A stretch of 64,000 nucleotides of DNA from Cyanobium sp. CZS48M (GCA_030373145.1 JAUCZK010000002.1:62001-126000); one strand, 5' to 3'; shown: positions 26,623 to 39,451, counted from the first letter of the stretch. The notes: generated from the sequence alone by a model not told the origin. Numbers and translations are program-made.

Positions 26623-26810
26623 AACTGGATCAAAGCTCCCTCCACCATATGGGGATCACCGGCGCTCCGCTTGGAGTCGTCTTCATCCCCTCGGCTTGCC
26701 GCGAAAGCCCGTGCGGAAGTCAGCACATGATGGCGAGTCGTTGCGGATGGCCCCGCCCCGGACAGGTGCGTGCTTCCCCACAACCAAGCGGCCACACCTG
26801 CCGTGATCGC

Positions 26811-26816
26811 TAGCTT
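26811..26816 (+). promoter_or_regulatory. TANNNT box 6 nt before ctaA
   Basis: TAGCTT, then six C residues, then the ATG at 26823. Spacing again implies a transcript beginning at the start codon. No Shine-Dalgarno is possible in the spacer. Confidence 0.4.
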
Positions 26817-26822
26817 CCCCCC

Positions 26823-27815
26823 ATGCAATCCACCCGGGCCACCACTCTGCTGAGCTCCCATCTGGTGGTGGCGCTGATCGCTCTGGTGGGCATCGGCGGT
26901 GCCACCAGAGTCATGGAAGCCGGTCTGGCCTGCCCCGACTGGCCCCTCTGCTACGGCACCTTCCTGCCGGGTCGTCAGATGAATCTGCAGGTGTTCCTGG
27001 AGTGGTTCCACCGCCTGGATGCCTTTTTGGTGGGTCTGGCACTGGTGGCCCTTCAGGTTGTGGTGCTCAGGCGGCCCGCCGGTCGGCGCCCGGCCTGGTT
27101 GATCGCCGCCAGTGCCTCCTCCCTTGGACTGGTGGCTGTTCAGGGGTTGCTGGGTGCTCTCACCGTCACCCAGTTGCTGCGATTTGATGTGGTCACGGCC
27201 CATCTCTCCACCGCACTCGTGCTGGTGGCGCTGGTGAGTGCCATTCACCAAGGGCTGCTGGATCCTGATCCATCGACCCATCCGGCCTTCTCTCAGCCTG
27301 CCCCTCCCAGCGAACGCTCCGATCGGCCCAAGGCCCCGCTTCTGGCCTGGCTGGGGCGCCATGGCTGGTGGCTGGCCTCCGCCATCACGGCCCTGGCGGT
27401 GTTTGTCCAGGCCATCAGCGGTGCGCTGATGGCTACCCAGTGGGCCTCAGGCAGCTGCCTGACCTCCGGGGTGGCCTGCGGCTGGCTGGCCCTGCACCGC
27501 CAGCTGGCTACTCCTGTGGCCACAGCGGTTCTGGTGCTGGCGGCCGCCCATCTGCTGGTGAACCGAAATCGGCGTTATCAGAGCCCCTACGCCCTGGCGG
27601 CCCTGCTGCTGGTGGTTCTGCAGATCGCCCTTGGGGTGCTCACCCTGCGCCTCTCCCTGGCGGTGCCGCTGGTCACTGTGGGTCACCAGCTCACGGCCGC
27701 CCTGCTGGTGGCCGTGCTCAGCGCCCTGGCCATGCGTCACCGGCCGATCCCCGTTCTCGCAGCGATCGATCCCATTCAGCCCCAGACCCCCCACCTCGAG
27801 TCCTGTCATGGTTAG
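26823..27815 (+). CDS. ctaA: heme A synthase (COX15/CtaA family)
   Basis: A 330-residue eight-helix membrane protein that oxidises heme O to heme A for the oxidase encoded next door. Each half-bundle has its histidines, for example [15 protein letters not shown] and [13 protein letters not shown] in the N-terminal half and [12 protein letters not shown] and [11 protein letters not shown] in the C-terminal half. The cysteine pair in [10 protein letters not shown] near residue 40 is typical. The last 8 bp overlap ctaB. Confidence 0.92.
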   Translation: MQSTRATTLLSSHLVVALIALVGIGGATRVMEAGLACPDWPLCYGTFLPGRQMNLQVFLEWFHRLDAFLVGLALVALQVVVLRRPAGRRPAWLIAASASSLGLVAVQGLLGALTVTQLLRFDVVTAHLSTALVLVALVSAIHQGLLDPDPSTHPAFSQPAPPSERSDRPKAPLLAWLGRHGWWLASAITALAVFVQAISGALMATQWASGSCLTSGVACGWLALHRQLATPVATAVLVLAAAHLLVNRNRRYQSPYALAALLLVVLQIALGVLTLRLSLAVPLVTVGHQLTAALLVAVLSALAMRHRPIPVLAAIDPIQPQTPHLESCHG

Positions 27816-28806
27816 CGCCACCAGCCTCAGCCCCCAGCTCAGCAGCCGCGACCAGGTGGTGCCGTCACGCTCCAAGGTGAAGCTGCCCCCCTGGCTCGAG
27901 ATCGCCAAACCCAGGTTGATTCCTCTGCTGCTGGCCACCACCTTGGGGGGCATGGCCCTCTCCGAGGGCTGGCCGATGACGGCCCCTCGGCTGGCCTGCA
28001 CCCTTGGCGGCGGCGCCCTGGCCTCTGCGGCGGCCGGGGTGCTCAATTGCCTCTGGGAGCAGGAGCTGGACGGACGCATGGTGCGCACCAGCGGCCGGGC
28101 CCTGCCCTCCGGCCGGCTGTCGGCTGGCACCGCGTTCGCTGTGGCGGTTTCGCTCACCTGTGCGGCGTCCCTGCTGCTGGTGAGCGGTGTCAATTGCCTG
28201 GCGGCCGCGCTTTCCCTGCTGGGCCTCTGCAGCTATGTGCTGCTCTACACAGCCCTGCTCAAGCCCCGCACCACCCAGAACATCGTCATCGGTGGCGTGG
28301 CCGGTGCCATCCCGCCGCTGGTGGGTGCCGCCGCGGCCACTGGCCACGTGGGCCTCGGCGGCTGGTGGCTGTTCGGCCTGGTGATGCTCTGGACACCTGC
28401 TCACTTCTGGGCTCTGGCCCTGCTGCTCAAGGAGGACTACCGCTCGGTGGGCATTCCGATGCTGCCGGTGGTCAAGGGCACCGAAGTGACCGCCGTGGCG
28501 ATCGGCCACTACGCCCGCGCCACCGTGCTGGTGAGCCTGCTGGGGGTGCTGGCCCTGCCCAGCGGTGGCTGGCTCTACGGCCTGCTGGTGATCCCCTTTA
28601 ACGCCCGCCTGCTGCAGATGGCCCACACCCTCGGCCTCAGTCCCGACGAGGTGGCGCCGGCCAGGGGGCTGTTCCGCTGGTCGATCCTGTATCTCTTCGG
28701 CATCTGCCTGCTGCTGCTGATGGCCCGGCTGCCCGGCGCTGAAGTGTTCAGCGTTCAGATCGGCGAATTGCTGGCTGCGCTCAACCCCCCCTCCGCCGCT
28801 TTCTAG
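27808..28806 (+). CDS. ctaB: protoheme IX farnesyltransferase
   Basis: A 332-residue UbiA-superfamily enzyme that farnesylates heme B to heme O. Catalytic aspartate-rich regions are [23 protein letters not shown] near residue 75 and the loop [26 protein letters not shown] near 205. In the first motif the usual N-x3-D-x3-D reads N-x3-E-x3-D. The ATG at 27808 lies within the end of ctaA. It sits upstream of an ABC transporter, an order common in marine Synechococcus as I recall. Confidence 0.93.
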   Translation: MVSATSLSPQLSSRDQVVPSRSKVKLPPWLEIAKPRLIPLLLATTLGGMALSEGWPMTAPRLACTLGGGALASAAAGVLNCLWEQELDGRMVRTSGRALPSGRLSAGTAFAVAVSLTCAASLLLVSGVNCLAAALSLLGLCSYVLLYTALLKPRTTQNIVIGGVAGAIPPLVGAAAATGHVGLGGWWLFGLVMLWTPAHFWALALLLKEDYRSVGIPMLPVVKGTEVTAVAIGHYARATVLVSLLGVLALPSGGWLYGLLVIPFNARLLQMAHTLGLSPDEVAPARGLFRWSILYLFGICLLLLMARLPGAEVFSVQIGELLAALNPPSAAF

Positions 28807-28858
28807 ATTGAAAGCTCCCATTGGCCGGGCCGGAGTGTCAGCAACGCAGCCAGACGCC

Positions 28859-29866
28859 ATGATCCAGCTGGATCAGATCAGCAAGGCCTACGGACCAGTC
28901 ACGGCCCTTGATGGCCTGAGTCTGCGTGTTCCGGCCGGCAGCCTCTATGGCCTGCTGGGACCCAACGGGGCCGGCAAGACCACTGCCCTGCGCATCCTCT
29001 GCACCCTGCTGGCCCCGGATCGTGGTGGAGTGCAGGTGGCTGGTATCGATGCCCTGCAGCAGCCCCGCCAGGTGCGCGAGCGGCTGGGCTACGTGGCCCA
29101 GGAGGTGGCGATCGACAAGATCCTCACCGGACGGGAAATGCTGCGGCTGCAGGGTGCGCTGTATCACTTGGCCACTCCCCACCTGCGCCAGCGCACCGAG
29201 GACCTGATCGAGCTGCTGGGGATGGGGGGCTGGATCGACCGCCGCTGCGGCACCTATTCCGGTGGCATGCGTCGCCGCCTTGATCTGGCCAGTGGTCTGC
29301 TGCATCAGCCCTCGGTGCTGGTGCTGGATGAACCCACCGTGGGGCTCGATATCGAAAGTCGCGCCGTGATCTGGCAGGTGCTGAGGCAGCTGCGGGACGC
29401 CGGCACCACGGTGCTGCTCAGCAGTCATTACCTCGAGGAGATCGATGCCCTCGCCGATCGGCTGGCGATCCTCGACGGTGGCAGGGTGATCGCCGAGGGC
29501 AGCCCCAGTGAGCTCAAGCGCGCCCTGGGCGGTGATCGCGTCACCCTGCGGGTGCGTGAGTTCAGCGATGAGACGGAATCGGCCCGGGTGCAGCAGGTGC
29601 TGCAGGGCTGCCCTGGCGTGCGCCAGGTGGTGGTGAACCGCGCCCAGGGCCATTCCCTCAACCTGGTGGTGGATGGGGAGGCCGTGATTGAAACCTTGCG
29701 GCAGCAACTGAATCAGGCCCAGCTGCCCGTGTTCTCCCTCTCCCAGAGCCGACCGAGCCTCGACGACGTCTACCTCCAGGCCACCGGCCGTACGTTGATG
29801 GATGCCGAACTGGAGGTGGTCGGCGTCCGTGACCCCAAGGCCGAGCGCAAGCAGGCCATGCGCTGA
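28859..29866 (+). CDS. ABC-2 type exporter ATPase (DrrA-like)
   Basis: A 335-residue ATPase: Walker A GPNGAGKTT, signature YSGGMRRRLDLA, Walker B VLVLDEPTVGLD, and a C-terminal extension of about 100 residues (LRVREFSDETESARVQQVL and the DDVYLQATGRTL end) typical of the daunorubicin-resistance/CcmA-like family. It pairs with the ABC-2 permease 60 bp downstream. The ATG at 28859 is chosen over the TTG frame at 28808 because the family start is MIQLDQISKAYG. The exported compound is unknown. Confidence 0.88.
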   Translation: MIQLDQISKAYGPVTALDGLSLRVPAGSLYGLLGPNGAGKTTALRILCTLLAPDRGGVQVAGIDALQQPRQVRERLGYVAQEVAIDKILTGREMLRLQGALYHLATPHLRQRTEDLIELLGMGGWIDRRCGTYSGGMRRRLDLASGLLHQPSVLVLDEPTVGLDIESRAVIWQVLRQLRDAGTTVLLSSHYLEEIDALADRLAILDGGRVIAEGSPSELKRALGGDRVTLRVREFSDETESARVQQVLQGCPGVRQVVVNRAQGHSLNLVVDGEAVIETLRQQLNQAQLPVFSLSQSRPSLDDVYLQATGRTLMDAELEVVGVRDPKAERKQAMR

Positions 29867-29926
29867 GCTCCCTGCTGTGATGTCTCGCTTCATCCCCTGC
29901 CCGCCCGCCTCTCCTGTTTTCCGGCC

Positions 29927-30799
29927 ATGACCAGCGCCTCGCCCCTGACGCTCCACGCCGCCCCGCCCGACCAGGCCCCGGCCGAGCGTTCCGCCTTTGC
30001 CGACCTCAGCCAGGAGACCCTGGCCCTGACGCGCCGGCTGTTTCTGCAGCTGGCCCGGCGTCCCTCCACCCTGGTGGCGGGGGTGCTGCAGCCGCTGATC
30101 TGGCTGGTGCTGTTCGGGGCGCTCTTCGCCAAAGCACCGGAGGGCCTGCTGCCCGATGGTATGAGCTACGGCCGCTTCCTCGGGGCCGGGGTGATCGTCT
30201 TCACCGCCTTCAGTGCGGCTCTCAACGCCGGCCTGCCAGTGATGTTCGACCGGGAATTCGGCTTTCTCAACCGGCTGCTGGTGGCCCCCCTGCGCTCCCG
30301 CAGCTCGATCGTGCTGGCCTCGGTGCTCTACATCACCAGCCTCAGCCTGATTCAGAGCCTGGCGATCATGGTCACCGCCGCCCTGCTGGGCTACGGCTGG
30401 CCCGGCGCTGCCGGGCTGCTGCTGGTGCTGGTGACTCTGCTGCTACTGGTGTTTGCCGTCACAGCCCTCAGCCTGGGGCTGGCCTTCGCCCTGCCGGGGC
30501 ATATCGAGCTGATTGCGGTGATTTTCGTGGCCAACCTGCCGCTGCTGTTTGCCAGCACAGCGCTAGCACCGATTTCCTTCATGCCCACCTGGTTGGGCTG
30601 GCTTGCGGCACTGAATCCACTTACCTTCGCTATAGAACCCATTCGCGCTGCCTATGCCGGCAGTTTTTCCCTTCAGGCCGTGGTCCTGGAAGCTCCCTAC
30701 GGGGATCTCACCGGCCTCACCTGCCTCGGCATCCTTGCCGCCCTCGCCCTCGGTCTGTTTCTCCTGATCCGGCCCCTGCTGGATCGCAAACTCAGTTGA
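29927..30799 (+). CDS. ABC-2 type transporter permease
   Basis: A 290-residue membrane protein with six predicted helices and the ABC-2 permease pattern (LQPLIWLVLFGALFA; TAFSAALNAGLPVMFDREFGFLNRLLVAPL). It is the partner of the ATPase upstream. Its stop codon overlaps the next gene's TTG start (TTGA). Confidence 0.86.
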   Translation: MTSASPLTLHAAPPDQAPAERSAFADLSQETLALTRRLFLQLARRPSTLVAGVLQPLIWLVLFGALFAKAPEGLLPDGMSYGRFLGAGVIVFTAFSAALNAGLPVMFDREFGFLNRLLVAPLRSRSSIVLASVLYITSLSLIQSLAIMVTAALLGYGWPGAAGLLLVLVTLLLLVFAVTALSLGLAFALPGHIELIAVIFVANLPLLFASTALAPISFMPTWLGWLAALNPLTFAIEPIRAAYAGSFSLQAVVLEAPYGDLTGLTCLGILAALALGLFLLIRPLLDRKLS

Positions 30800-32100
30800 C
30801 TCCCCCCGTGTCCACCACCCATCCCCCGTTTGCGGCCGACCCGATGTCCCCTGGCAGCTCAAGGCTCTCGGCTCATGACCTGTTCCAGGCTCTGGAGCAG
30901 CGGGACGGTGCCCTGCTCTCGGCCCATTCCCTGCGCTGGGCCCACCGCCACGGGGTTGAAGCGCTCGAGAGCCTGATCCAGTCCCAGGGTCTCGATCAGA
31001 CCGCACGCCTGTGGTGGCGCGAACAACTGCTGCGCCCCACCCCGGCGGTGGCCGCCGCTGCCAGTGGGGCACTCCACGAGGTCCAGCCCGCTGTGGCCGC
31101 CACGGTTCTGGAAGACTCGGTGCCCCTGCCCCCGGAATGGCTGGTGCCAGCCGGGGTTGACCAGCCGCCTGAGCCCCTGTCGGAGCCGGAGCCGGACCTT
31201 GTGACAGTTGCCGGCAACAGCGCGGATCTCCAGCCTGAAGCTTCAGAAGCCCCTCAGGTTTTCGAAAGTCCTGAAGCGAAGACGCTCGACGTTGCTGTTG
31301 CGGTGGTTGATCCCGAGGGCATTGATCCTGTCGCCTTTGAAGCGGCTGTGCTTGAGCCGGCGGTCGCTTTCGCCACCGAGCCACTTCCTCCCCTGGCGGA
31401 GGCCTTCGGCCCGATCCCTGGCCTTGAACCGCTGCCCAGCTTCAACGTCCAAGCCATCTTCGCGATGCAGTCGGAGTTGGCCGAACAGCCTCTGGCTCCT
31501 CCGATCGTGCCGCCGGTGATGGCTCCCCCTGCGGAGCTGCAACTGGACGCCTTTGCAGCGGTGGAGGCTCCTGCTGAGGCCGTCGCCCCTGCTATTGCCA
31601 GTGGGCCTGAGCCCCTTCCTGCGGTTCCCATGGCGGTTGAGGCCAGCGCGGCCCAGCCAGCGGCCCAGAAGCCTTCCGGGCCTCGACGCAATCCCTTGTC
31701 CCGTCTGCGCGGCCTGCTCAAGGACTGCGTTGAGGAGGTGGCCAGCACCTTCGCCAACAACGAGGACGATGAGGCCTACAGCTCGATGGAGCCTGTCTCC
31801 GCAGCAGCTGAAGCCCCCCGGCTGAACGAGCCCTTGGTCGAGCCGCCTGCGGCCCAGCCCTCTGCGCCGCGGGGGGCGATCGCTCCCCCACCCTTCGCGC
31901 TGCAGCAGCCGCTCCAACCGACGCGACAGGCCCAGCGGCGGGGGCGGATTGAGACCGACAGTGGCGCCGGTCGTGCTGGCCGGGCCAACCAGCCGGGGCC
32001 GGCAACTCCAGCCCCCGCCCCCAGCCATCCCGCCCTCGATTCCCTGCGTTCCTGGCTCCCAGACGGGCTGGAACAGGACGACCACCGTCAGGCCTCCTGA
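30796..32100 (+). CDS. unknown acidic Ala/Pro-rich protein
   Basis: A protein of up to 434 residues that I do not recognise. Residues about 25-80 look like a small helical domain (DLFQALEQRDGALLSAHSLRWAHRHG and WWREQLLRP). Residues 85-300 are acidic and rich in Ala, Pro, Glu and Val, without obvious fold. A short basic segment, RNPLSRLRGLLKDCVEEV near residue 297, may be an amphipathic helix, followed by more disorder. No signal peptide. TTG 30796 couples it to the ABC permease (TTGA); GTG 30808 and ATG 30844 are alternatives. Confidence 0.65.
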   Translation: MTPPVSTTHPPFAADPMSPGSSRLSAHDLFQALEQRDGALLSAHSLRWAHRHGVEALESLIQSQGLDQTARLWWREQLLRPTPAVAAAASGALHEVQPAVAATVLEDSVPLPPEWLVPAGVDQPPEPLSEPEPDLVTVAGNSADLQPEASEAPQVFESPEAKTLDVAVAVVDPEGIDPVAFEAAVLEPAVAFATEPLPPLAEAFGPIPGLEPLPSFNVQAIFAMQSELAEQPLAPPIVPPVMAPPAELQLDAFAAVEAPAEAVAPAIASGPEPLPAVPMAVEASAAQPAAQKPSGPRRNPLSRLRGLLKDCVEEVASTFANNEDDEAYSSMEPVSAAAEAPRLNEPLVEPPAAQPSAPRGAIAPPPFALQQPLQPTRQAQRRGRIETDSGAGRAGRANQPGPATPAPAPSHPALDSLRSWLPDGLEQDDHRQAS

Positions 32101-32109
32101 GGAAGGGCT

Positions 32110-32817
32110 TTGGCCGTTGATCCCCGCCTGCTTCGCCGAGCGCTGCAGGGTCGCCTGATCGTCTCGGTCCAGGCCCCGCCGGGATCACCGATGCGTGACC
32201 CTTCGGTGATCGCCGCCATGGCGGAGGCCAGCCTGGCCCATGGTGCCGCCGGAGTTCGCCTCGAGAGCCCTGAGCACATCGGAGCGGTGCGGCAGCGCTG
32301 TCCCGGGTCCCTGATCGTTGGCCTCTGGAAGCGGGTCTATCCCGGCAGCTCCGTGTACATCACGCCGGGCTGGGAGGAGGTGAGAGCTGTGTGGGCCGCG
32401 GGGGCCGACATCGTCGCGATTGATGCCACCGCCAGGGAACGCCCAGACGGGGAGGACCTGGCAGGGCTGATCGAGAGGGTTCAGCGTGATCTGGGGGCCC
32501 CGCTGATGGCCGATGTCGACAGCGTTGAGAATGGCCTGCGGGCGGCGGCGCTCGGCTGCCGGTGGGTGGGCACCACCTTGATGGGTTACACCGAAGCCAC
32601 AACGAATCAGCGCCCCCCGGCCTGGGATCTGCTGCCGCCGTTGCGCCTGCAATTACCCCCTGAAACCGCCCTGATCTGCGAAGGGGGACTCTCCTCTCCA
32701 GATCAGGCCAGCAGGGCTCTGGCCGAGGGAGCGGACGCTGTGGTGGTGGGCACCGCCATCACGGGCGTTGACCTGCAGGTGGCCGCCTATGTGGGCCGGA
32801 TGGCTGCGGACCGCTGA
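32110..32817 (+). CDS. nanE: N-acetylmannosamine-6-phosphate 2-epimerase family (NanE)
   Basis: A 235-residue (beta/alpha)8 barrel that matches NanE: LIVGLWKRVYPGSSVYITP, ADIVAIDATARERP, MADVDSVENGLRAAALG and EGGLSSPDQASRALAEGADAVVVGTAIT. NanE interconverts ManNAc-6-P and GlcNAc-6-P. There are no other sialic acid catabolism genes here. TTG 32110 is preceded by AGGAAGG 4 nt upstream, a good ribosome-binding site. The 3' end faces groL. Confidence 0.82.
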   Translation: MAVDPRLLRRALQGRLIVSVQAPPGSPMRDPSVIAAMAEASLAHGAAGVRLESPEHIGAVRQRCPGSLIVGLWKRVYPGSSVYITPGWEEVRAVWAAGADIVAIDATARERPDGEDLAGLIERVQRDLGAPLMADVDSVENGLRAAALGCRWVGTTLMGYTEATTNQRPPAWDLLPPLRLQLPPETALICEGGLSSPDQASRALAEGADAVVVGTAITGVDLQVAAYVGRMAADR

Positions 32818-32838
32818 AGCAGCGGCCCGCCCGCTGGC

Positions 32839-34924
<2,086 letters not shown>

Positions 34925-34939
34925 TGGGGTGATCGCGCT

Positions 34940-35746
<807 letters not shown>

Positions 35747-36877
35747 TCAGTTGGTCATCGCTTCGACCCCCTCGAGGGCGGGGCCCAGCAGCTGGGCAAA
35801 GCGTTGCAATTCCTCCTTGCTGCCCATCACCACCAGCAACTGGCCCGGCAGCAGCCTCACATCGCCATTGGGGTTGGTGATCAGTTTCGGGGGAAGGGGA
35901 GCGCTGGTGATGCCGCGGTAAACCGAAGGGTTGTTTGCCTTCGGGGCGGGCATACGCACGGCCAGCACCAGGGCCCCGGTGCGCCGGCGCAGTTCCAGCT
36001 CGGCCAGGGTGCGGCCGTTGAGATCGCCCAGCAGCTGGCCGTTGCCGCTGAGCTGAAACTCCTCCACCTCGCACTCCGATCCAGCCAGCAGGTCCATGAA
36101 CTGAACCGCCAGGGGGCGCAGGGCCGTGGCAGCCATGCTGCGCCCCCCCGCCACGTAGGGACTCACCACCTGATCAGCGCCGGCCAGCCGCAGCTTGCGT
36201 GCCGCCTCATCGCTGTCGGAGCGGGCGATCAGACGGCAGCGGGGCGCAATGCCCCTGGCACTGAGCACCACATAGAGATTGGCGGCGTTGTTGGGCAGGG
36301 CCGCCACCAGGCTGCGGCAGTGGTGAATGCCCGCCTCCATCAGGGTTTCATCGAGGGTGGCATCGGCCTGAAGCACCGGCAGGCCCTGCTCCTCGGCGGC
36401 CTCCTTGCGGCCCTGATCCATCTCCACCACCAGCAGCGGCACGCCCTCGGAGGTGATCTGATCGGCGATCTCCCGGCCGATGCGGCCATAGCCGCAGAGA
36501 ATCACGTGGTCATTCATGGTGAGAAGCCAGCGGCGGAAGCGGAGTTCGCGCATCCGGCGGAAGTAGCCGGAGTCGGTGAGTCCCAGCAGGCCCTGGATCG
36601 CCACCTGGACCACCACCAGGCCCCCGGCGATCGAGAGGGTGGTGACCACACGGCCGGCCGCTGAGAGGGGCTGGGTGGTGCCGTCGCTCCAGCCCAGGGT
36701 GGTGAGGATCACCAGCACCATCCAGTAGCAGTCGCCCCAATCCCAGCCCTCGGTGTAGCGGTAGCCCGCCGCCGACAAATTCACCAGGGCCACCAGGGCG
36801 ATCAAAGGGGACCGCCAGGGTTGGCGGATCCTGGAGGAAGGAGGCCTGGGGCGGCGACGCCTGGGGGGTGGAGGCAT
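35747..36877 (-). CDS. potassium channel protein with RCK (TrkA-N/TrkA-C) domains
   Basis: A 376-residue channel of the two-helix-plus-RCK type. Residues about 20-40 form TM1, 50-62 the pore helix, about 64-70 the selectivity filter and 75-95 TM2. The Rossmann RCK domain follows (VILCGYGRIGREIADQI near residue 128) with a TrkA-C-like part near residues 270-370. The filter reads TTLGWSDG instead of the canonical TxGYGD, which is unusual. It is preceded on the same strand by the GT9 gene with a 29-bp gap. Confidence 0.8.
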   Translation of the reverse strand: MPPPPRRRRPRPPSSRIRQPWRSPLIALVALVNLSAAGYRYTEGWDWGDCYWMVLVILTTLGWSDGTTQPLSAAGRVVTTLSIAGGLVVVQVAIQGLLGLTDSGYFRRMRELRFRRWLLTMNDHVILCGYGRIGREIADQITSEGVPLLVVEMDQGRKEAAEEQGLPVLQADATLDETLMEAGIHHCRSLVAALPNNAANLYVVLSARGIAPRCRLIARSDSDEAARKLRLAGADQVVSPYVAGGRSMAATALRPLAVQFMDLLAGSECEVEEFQLSGNGQLLGDLNGRTLAELELRRRTGALVLAVRMPAPKANNPSVYRGITSAPLPPKLITNPNGDVRLLPGQLLVVMGSKEELQRFAQLLGPALEGVEAMTN

Positions 36878-36906
36878 CCGAGGCGCCGGGGTTGAAGGGG
36901 GGACGC

Positions 36907-37755
36907 TCAGCCCAGACCGAGGGCCTGCAGGACGTCAGCAACATCGAGCTCGTGCAGGGACGTTGCCACTCCGAGTCCTTGTACACCAGGGCGGGAGGGC
37001 AGGCTGTCGCCGCTGCGACCCAGGGCCACCAGGGGTGTGCCGCTGAGCACCGCCAGTTCTGTGGTGACGGGATCGCTGCTGAGCACCACGTCGGCGGCCG
37101 CCACCTGGGTGGCCCGCTCTAGGGGGGTGCCGTCACGGCGGGCCTGCTGCACACGCAGCTGGGGCAGGCGGGCACGGATCGCTTGCGGCAGCTCCTGCCA
37201 GCGCTGGGCCGGCCAGTCGGCTGTTGCCGCCGTGGGTTGGGGGTCAGGGGCCAGCAGCAGCAGCGGGCCCTCGCCTGCCGGCGCAGCAGCCACCGCCTGC
37301 TCCAGGGAGGCTTGGGGCAGGCTGAGGCGATAGCTGGCGGCGTCGAGAGGCACGCCGATGGGCCGCAGCCAGGCTTCAAGGGTCTGGTTGGGCCATCCCG
37401 CCTGGCGGCTGACGGTGGTGGTGGCGGAAAAACCACCGGTGGCGATCCGGGTGGGGATATGGCCCAGCGACAGCATCAGATCGATGGGCCAGCCGCTGCC
37501 CAGGTTCAGGCAGACCTGGAAATCGGGTTCGCGCACTCCTCCCAGCAGGTTGGCCCAGTCGGCCAGGCTCACCCCCCCATCGAAGCTGTAGCCCAACACT
37601 TTCTCCACCGCCGGCACGAGCTTCCAGGCCGCCCCCACCCCGGCGGGGCAGGCCACCTGCACCTGGGCCTGGAGCTTGGCGGCCACGGCGGCCACGGCCG
37701 GAATCGCCTGGAGCTGGGTTGCCATGCCGCCCGGGATCAGAACAAGAACACGCAT
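36907..37755 (-). CDS. GT9-type (heptosyltransferase-like) glycosyltransferase
   Basis: A 282-residue protein of the ADP-heptose:LPS heptosyltransferase superfamily, short compared with RfaF/WaaC (about 350). MRVLVLIPGGMATQLQAIPAV matches the N-terminal Rossmann start, and VVLSSDPVTTELAVLSGTPLVALG matches the C-terminal donor region. It probably adds a sugar to an envelope glycan. A TACAAT hexamer at 37788-37793, 32 nt before the ATG, may be its -10. Divergent from ispD. Confidence 0.8.
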   Translation of the reverse strand: MRVLVLIPGGMATQLQAIPAVAAVAAKLQAQVQVACPAGVGAAWKLVPAVEKVLGYSFDGGVSLADWANLLGGVREPDFQVCLNLGSGWPIDLMLSLGHIPTRIATGGFSATTTVSRQAGWPNQTLEAWLRPIGVPLDAASYRLSLPQASLEQAVAAAPAGEGPLLLLAPDPQPTAATADWPAQRWQELPQAIRARLPQLRVQQARRDGTPLERATQVAAADVVLSSDPVTTELAVLSGTPLVALGRSGDSLPSRPGVQGLGVATSLHELDVADVLQALGLG

Positions 37756-37832
37756 CGGAGCGGCGGTGGGGGGCGGCGAGCGGCCTGATTGTATGAATCT
37801 GGTCTGGTTTGTCCGCAGCGCGGGAGTCCCTT

Positions 37833-38522
37833 GTGCATTTGCTGATCGCCGCCGCCGGCAGTGGCCGCCGGATGGGTGCCGAGCGCAACAAGCTGCTGCT
37901 GCCCCTGGCGGGGCGCCCCGTGCTGGCCTGGACCCTGGAGGCGGCCCTCGCCACCCCTGAGATCAGCTGGATCGCTCTGGTGGGCCAGGCCTGTGATCAG
38001 GCGGCGGTGGCAGCCGTGGTGGCAGCGGCGGCCACCGATCGGCCCGTGCTCTGGGTGGAGGGCGGCGAGACCCGCCAGGAGTCGGTGCGCCTGGGACTGG
38101 CGGCCCTGCCGCCGGAGGCGGAAGCGGTGCTGATCCACGACGGTGCCCGCTGCCTGGTGGAGCCGGAATTGATCAGCCGCTGTGCCGCCGCGGCCGCCCG
38201 CGGTGAGGCCGTGATCGCCGCGGTGCCCGTGTCGGACACGATCAAGCGGGTGGCCGCCGACGGCACGATCGAGGACACCCCCGATCGCCGGAGGCTCTGG
38301 GCCGCCCAGACGCCCCAGGGTTTTCCCCTGGCCCAGCTGCGCGCCGGTCACGCCACAGCCGCGACCGCGGGCTGGAGTGTCACCGACGACGCTTCCCTGT
38401 TCGAGCGCCTGGGCTGGCCAGTGCGGGTGATCGAGGCCCCGGCCTCGAACATCAAGCTCACCACCCCCTTTGATCTCACGATCGCCGAGGCAGTGCTGGC
38501 GGCCCGCAGCGGCGGCTCCTAG
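37833..38522 (+). CDS. ispD: 2-C-methyl-D-erythritol 4-phosphate cytidylyltransferase
   Basis: A 229-residue enzyme that makes CDP-methylerythritol in the plastid-type MEP isoprenoid route. The CTP-binding [20 protein letters not shown] opens the protein, with [16 protein letters not shown] near residue 100 and [14 protein letters not shown] near 155. GTG 37833 (MHLLIAAAG) fits the family start better than the TTG at 37809. The TAG stop lies in CTAG shared with the convergent S66 peptidase gene. Confidence 0.93.
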   Translation: MHLLIAAAGSGRRMGAERNKLLLPLAGRPVLAWTLEAALATPEISWIALVGQACDQAAVAAVVAAAATDRPVLWVEGGETRQESVRLGLAALPPEAEAVLIHDGARCLVEPELISRCAAAAARGEAVIAAVPVSDTIKRVAADGTIEDTPDRRRLWAAQTPQGFPLAQLRAGHATAATAGWSVTDDASLFERLGWPVRVIEAPASNIKLTTPFDLTIAEAVLAARSGGS

Positions 38523-39451
38523 AGCAGCAGGCTCAGTTCGCCGTCCTCCCCATCCAGGCGACAGGGCACCCCCAGGGGCAGGGCGCCGTTGCCGGGCTCA
38601 TGGCCCACGGGAAGCCCTGCGAGCACGGGGATGCCGAGGTCGGCGGTGCGTTCGCGCAGCACCTGCTCGAGGCTGAAGCATTCCCCGGCCGACACCCGCT
38701 CCCCATCGGGTTCGTCACAGCCCTGGAAGCTGCCGAAGCCGATCCCAGCCAGCTGTTGCAGGGCGCCGCAGAGGCGCCAGTGGGTGAGCATGCGCTCGAT
38801 CCGGTATGGGGCCTCGCCCACGTCTTCCAGGATCAGCACCGCCCCCTGGAGATTCGGCAGGTGCTCGGTGCCCAGCAGATGGGTGGCCACGGTGAGGTTG
38901 GCCACCAGCAGCGGGCCTTCTGCCCTCCCGCCGCGCCATGGGGTTCCTTGCAACACCCCTGGCGCTTCGCCGAACAGCAGCCGGCGCAGCCGCTCCTGGC
39001 TCCAGGCCGGCTCGGCCGCCAGGGTGGTGATCATCGGGCCATGGACCGCGCCGCGCAGACCCCGGGCCTGCTGGGCCAGCAGCAGCGAGGTCACATCGGA
39101 GAAGCCCAGCAGCCAGCCCTCAGGCAGGAGCAGCGGTTGCTCCAGCAGCCGCGCCGCGCCCCAGCCGCCGCGCACGCAGGCCAGCAGCGCGGCCGGCCCG
39201 GCTGAGGTCGTCGCTTCGTCCGGGCTGGTGGCCCCTCCATCCGGCAGCAGGTCAGCCAGGCGTTCATGGTCGCGGCCGGCCAGATACCCCCAGCGCCGCT
39301 CCGGCACAAAGGGGAGCTCCACCGTCAGCCCCCAGCCCTCCAGCATGGCGATGCCCGCCTCCAGCCGCTGGCGCTCCCCCAGGGCGGAGCTGGCCGCCAC
39401 CAGCCTCACCCGGTCCCCCTGCCGCAGGGGCGATGGCAACCAGTCGCTCAT
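38519..39451 (-). CDS. LD-carboxypeptidase (S66 family, LdcA/MccF-like)
   Basis: A 310-residue serine peptidase of the S66 family, used in murein recycling or self-protection against peptide nucleotides. The nucleophile elbow is [14 protein letters not shown] near residue 120, with [13 protein letters not shown] next to it and a later [16 protein letters not shown] region that fits the family. Its start overlaps the ubiA stop as ATGA, so it is translated after the prenyltransferase. Confidence 0.86.
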   Translation of the reverse strand: MSDWLPSPLRQGDRVRLVAASSALGERQRLEAGIAMLEGWGLTVELPFVPERRWGYLAGRDHERLADLLPDGGATSPDEATTSAGPAALLACVRGGWGAARLLEQPLLLPEGWLLGFSDVTSLLLAQQARGLRGAVHGPMITTLAAEPAWSQERLRRLLFGEAPGVLQGTPWRGGRAEGPLLVANLTVATHLLGTEHLPNLQGAVLILEDVGEAPYRIERMLTHWRLCGALQQLAGIGFGSFQGCDEPDGERVSAGECFSLEQVLRERTADLGIPVLAGLPVGHEPGNGALPLGVPCRLDGEDGELSLLL

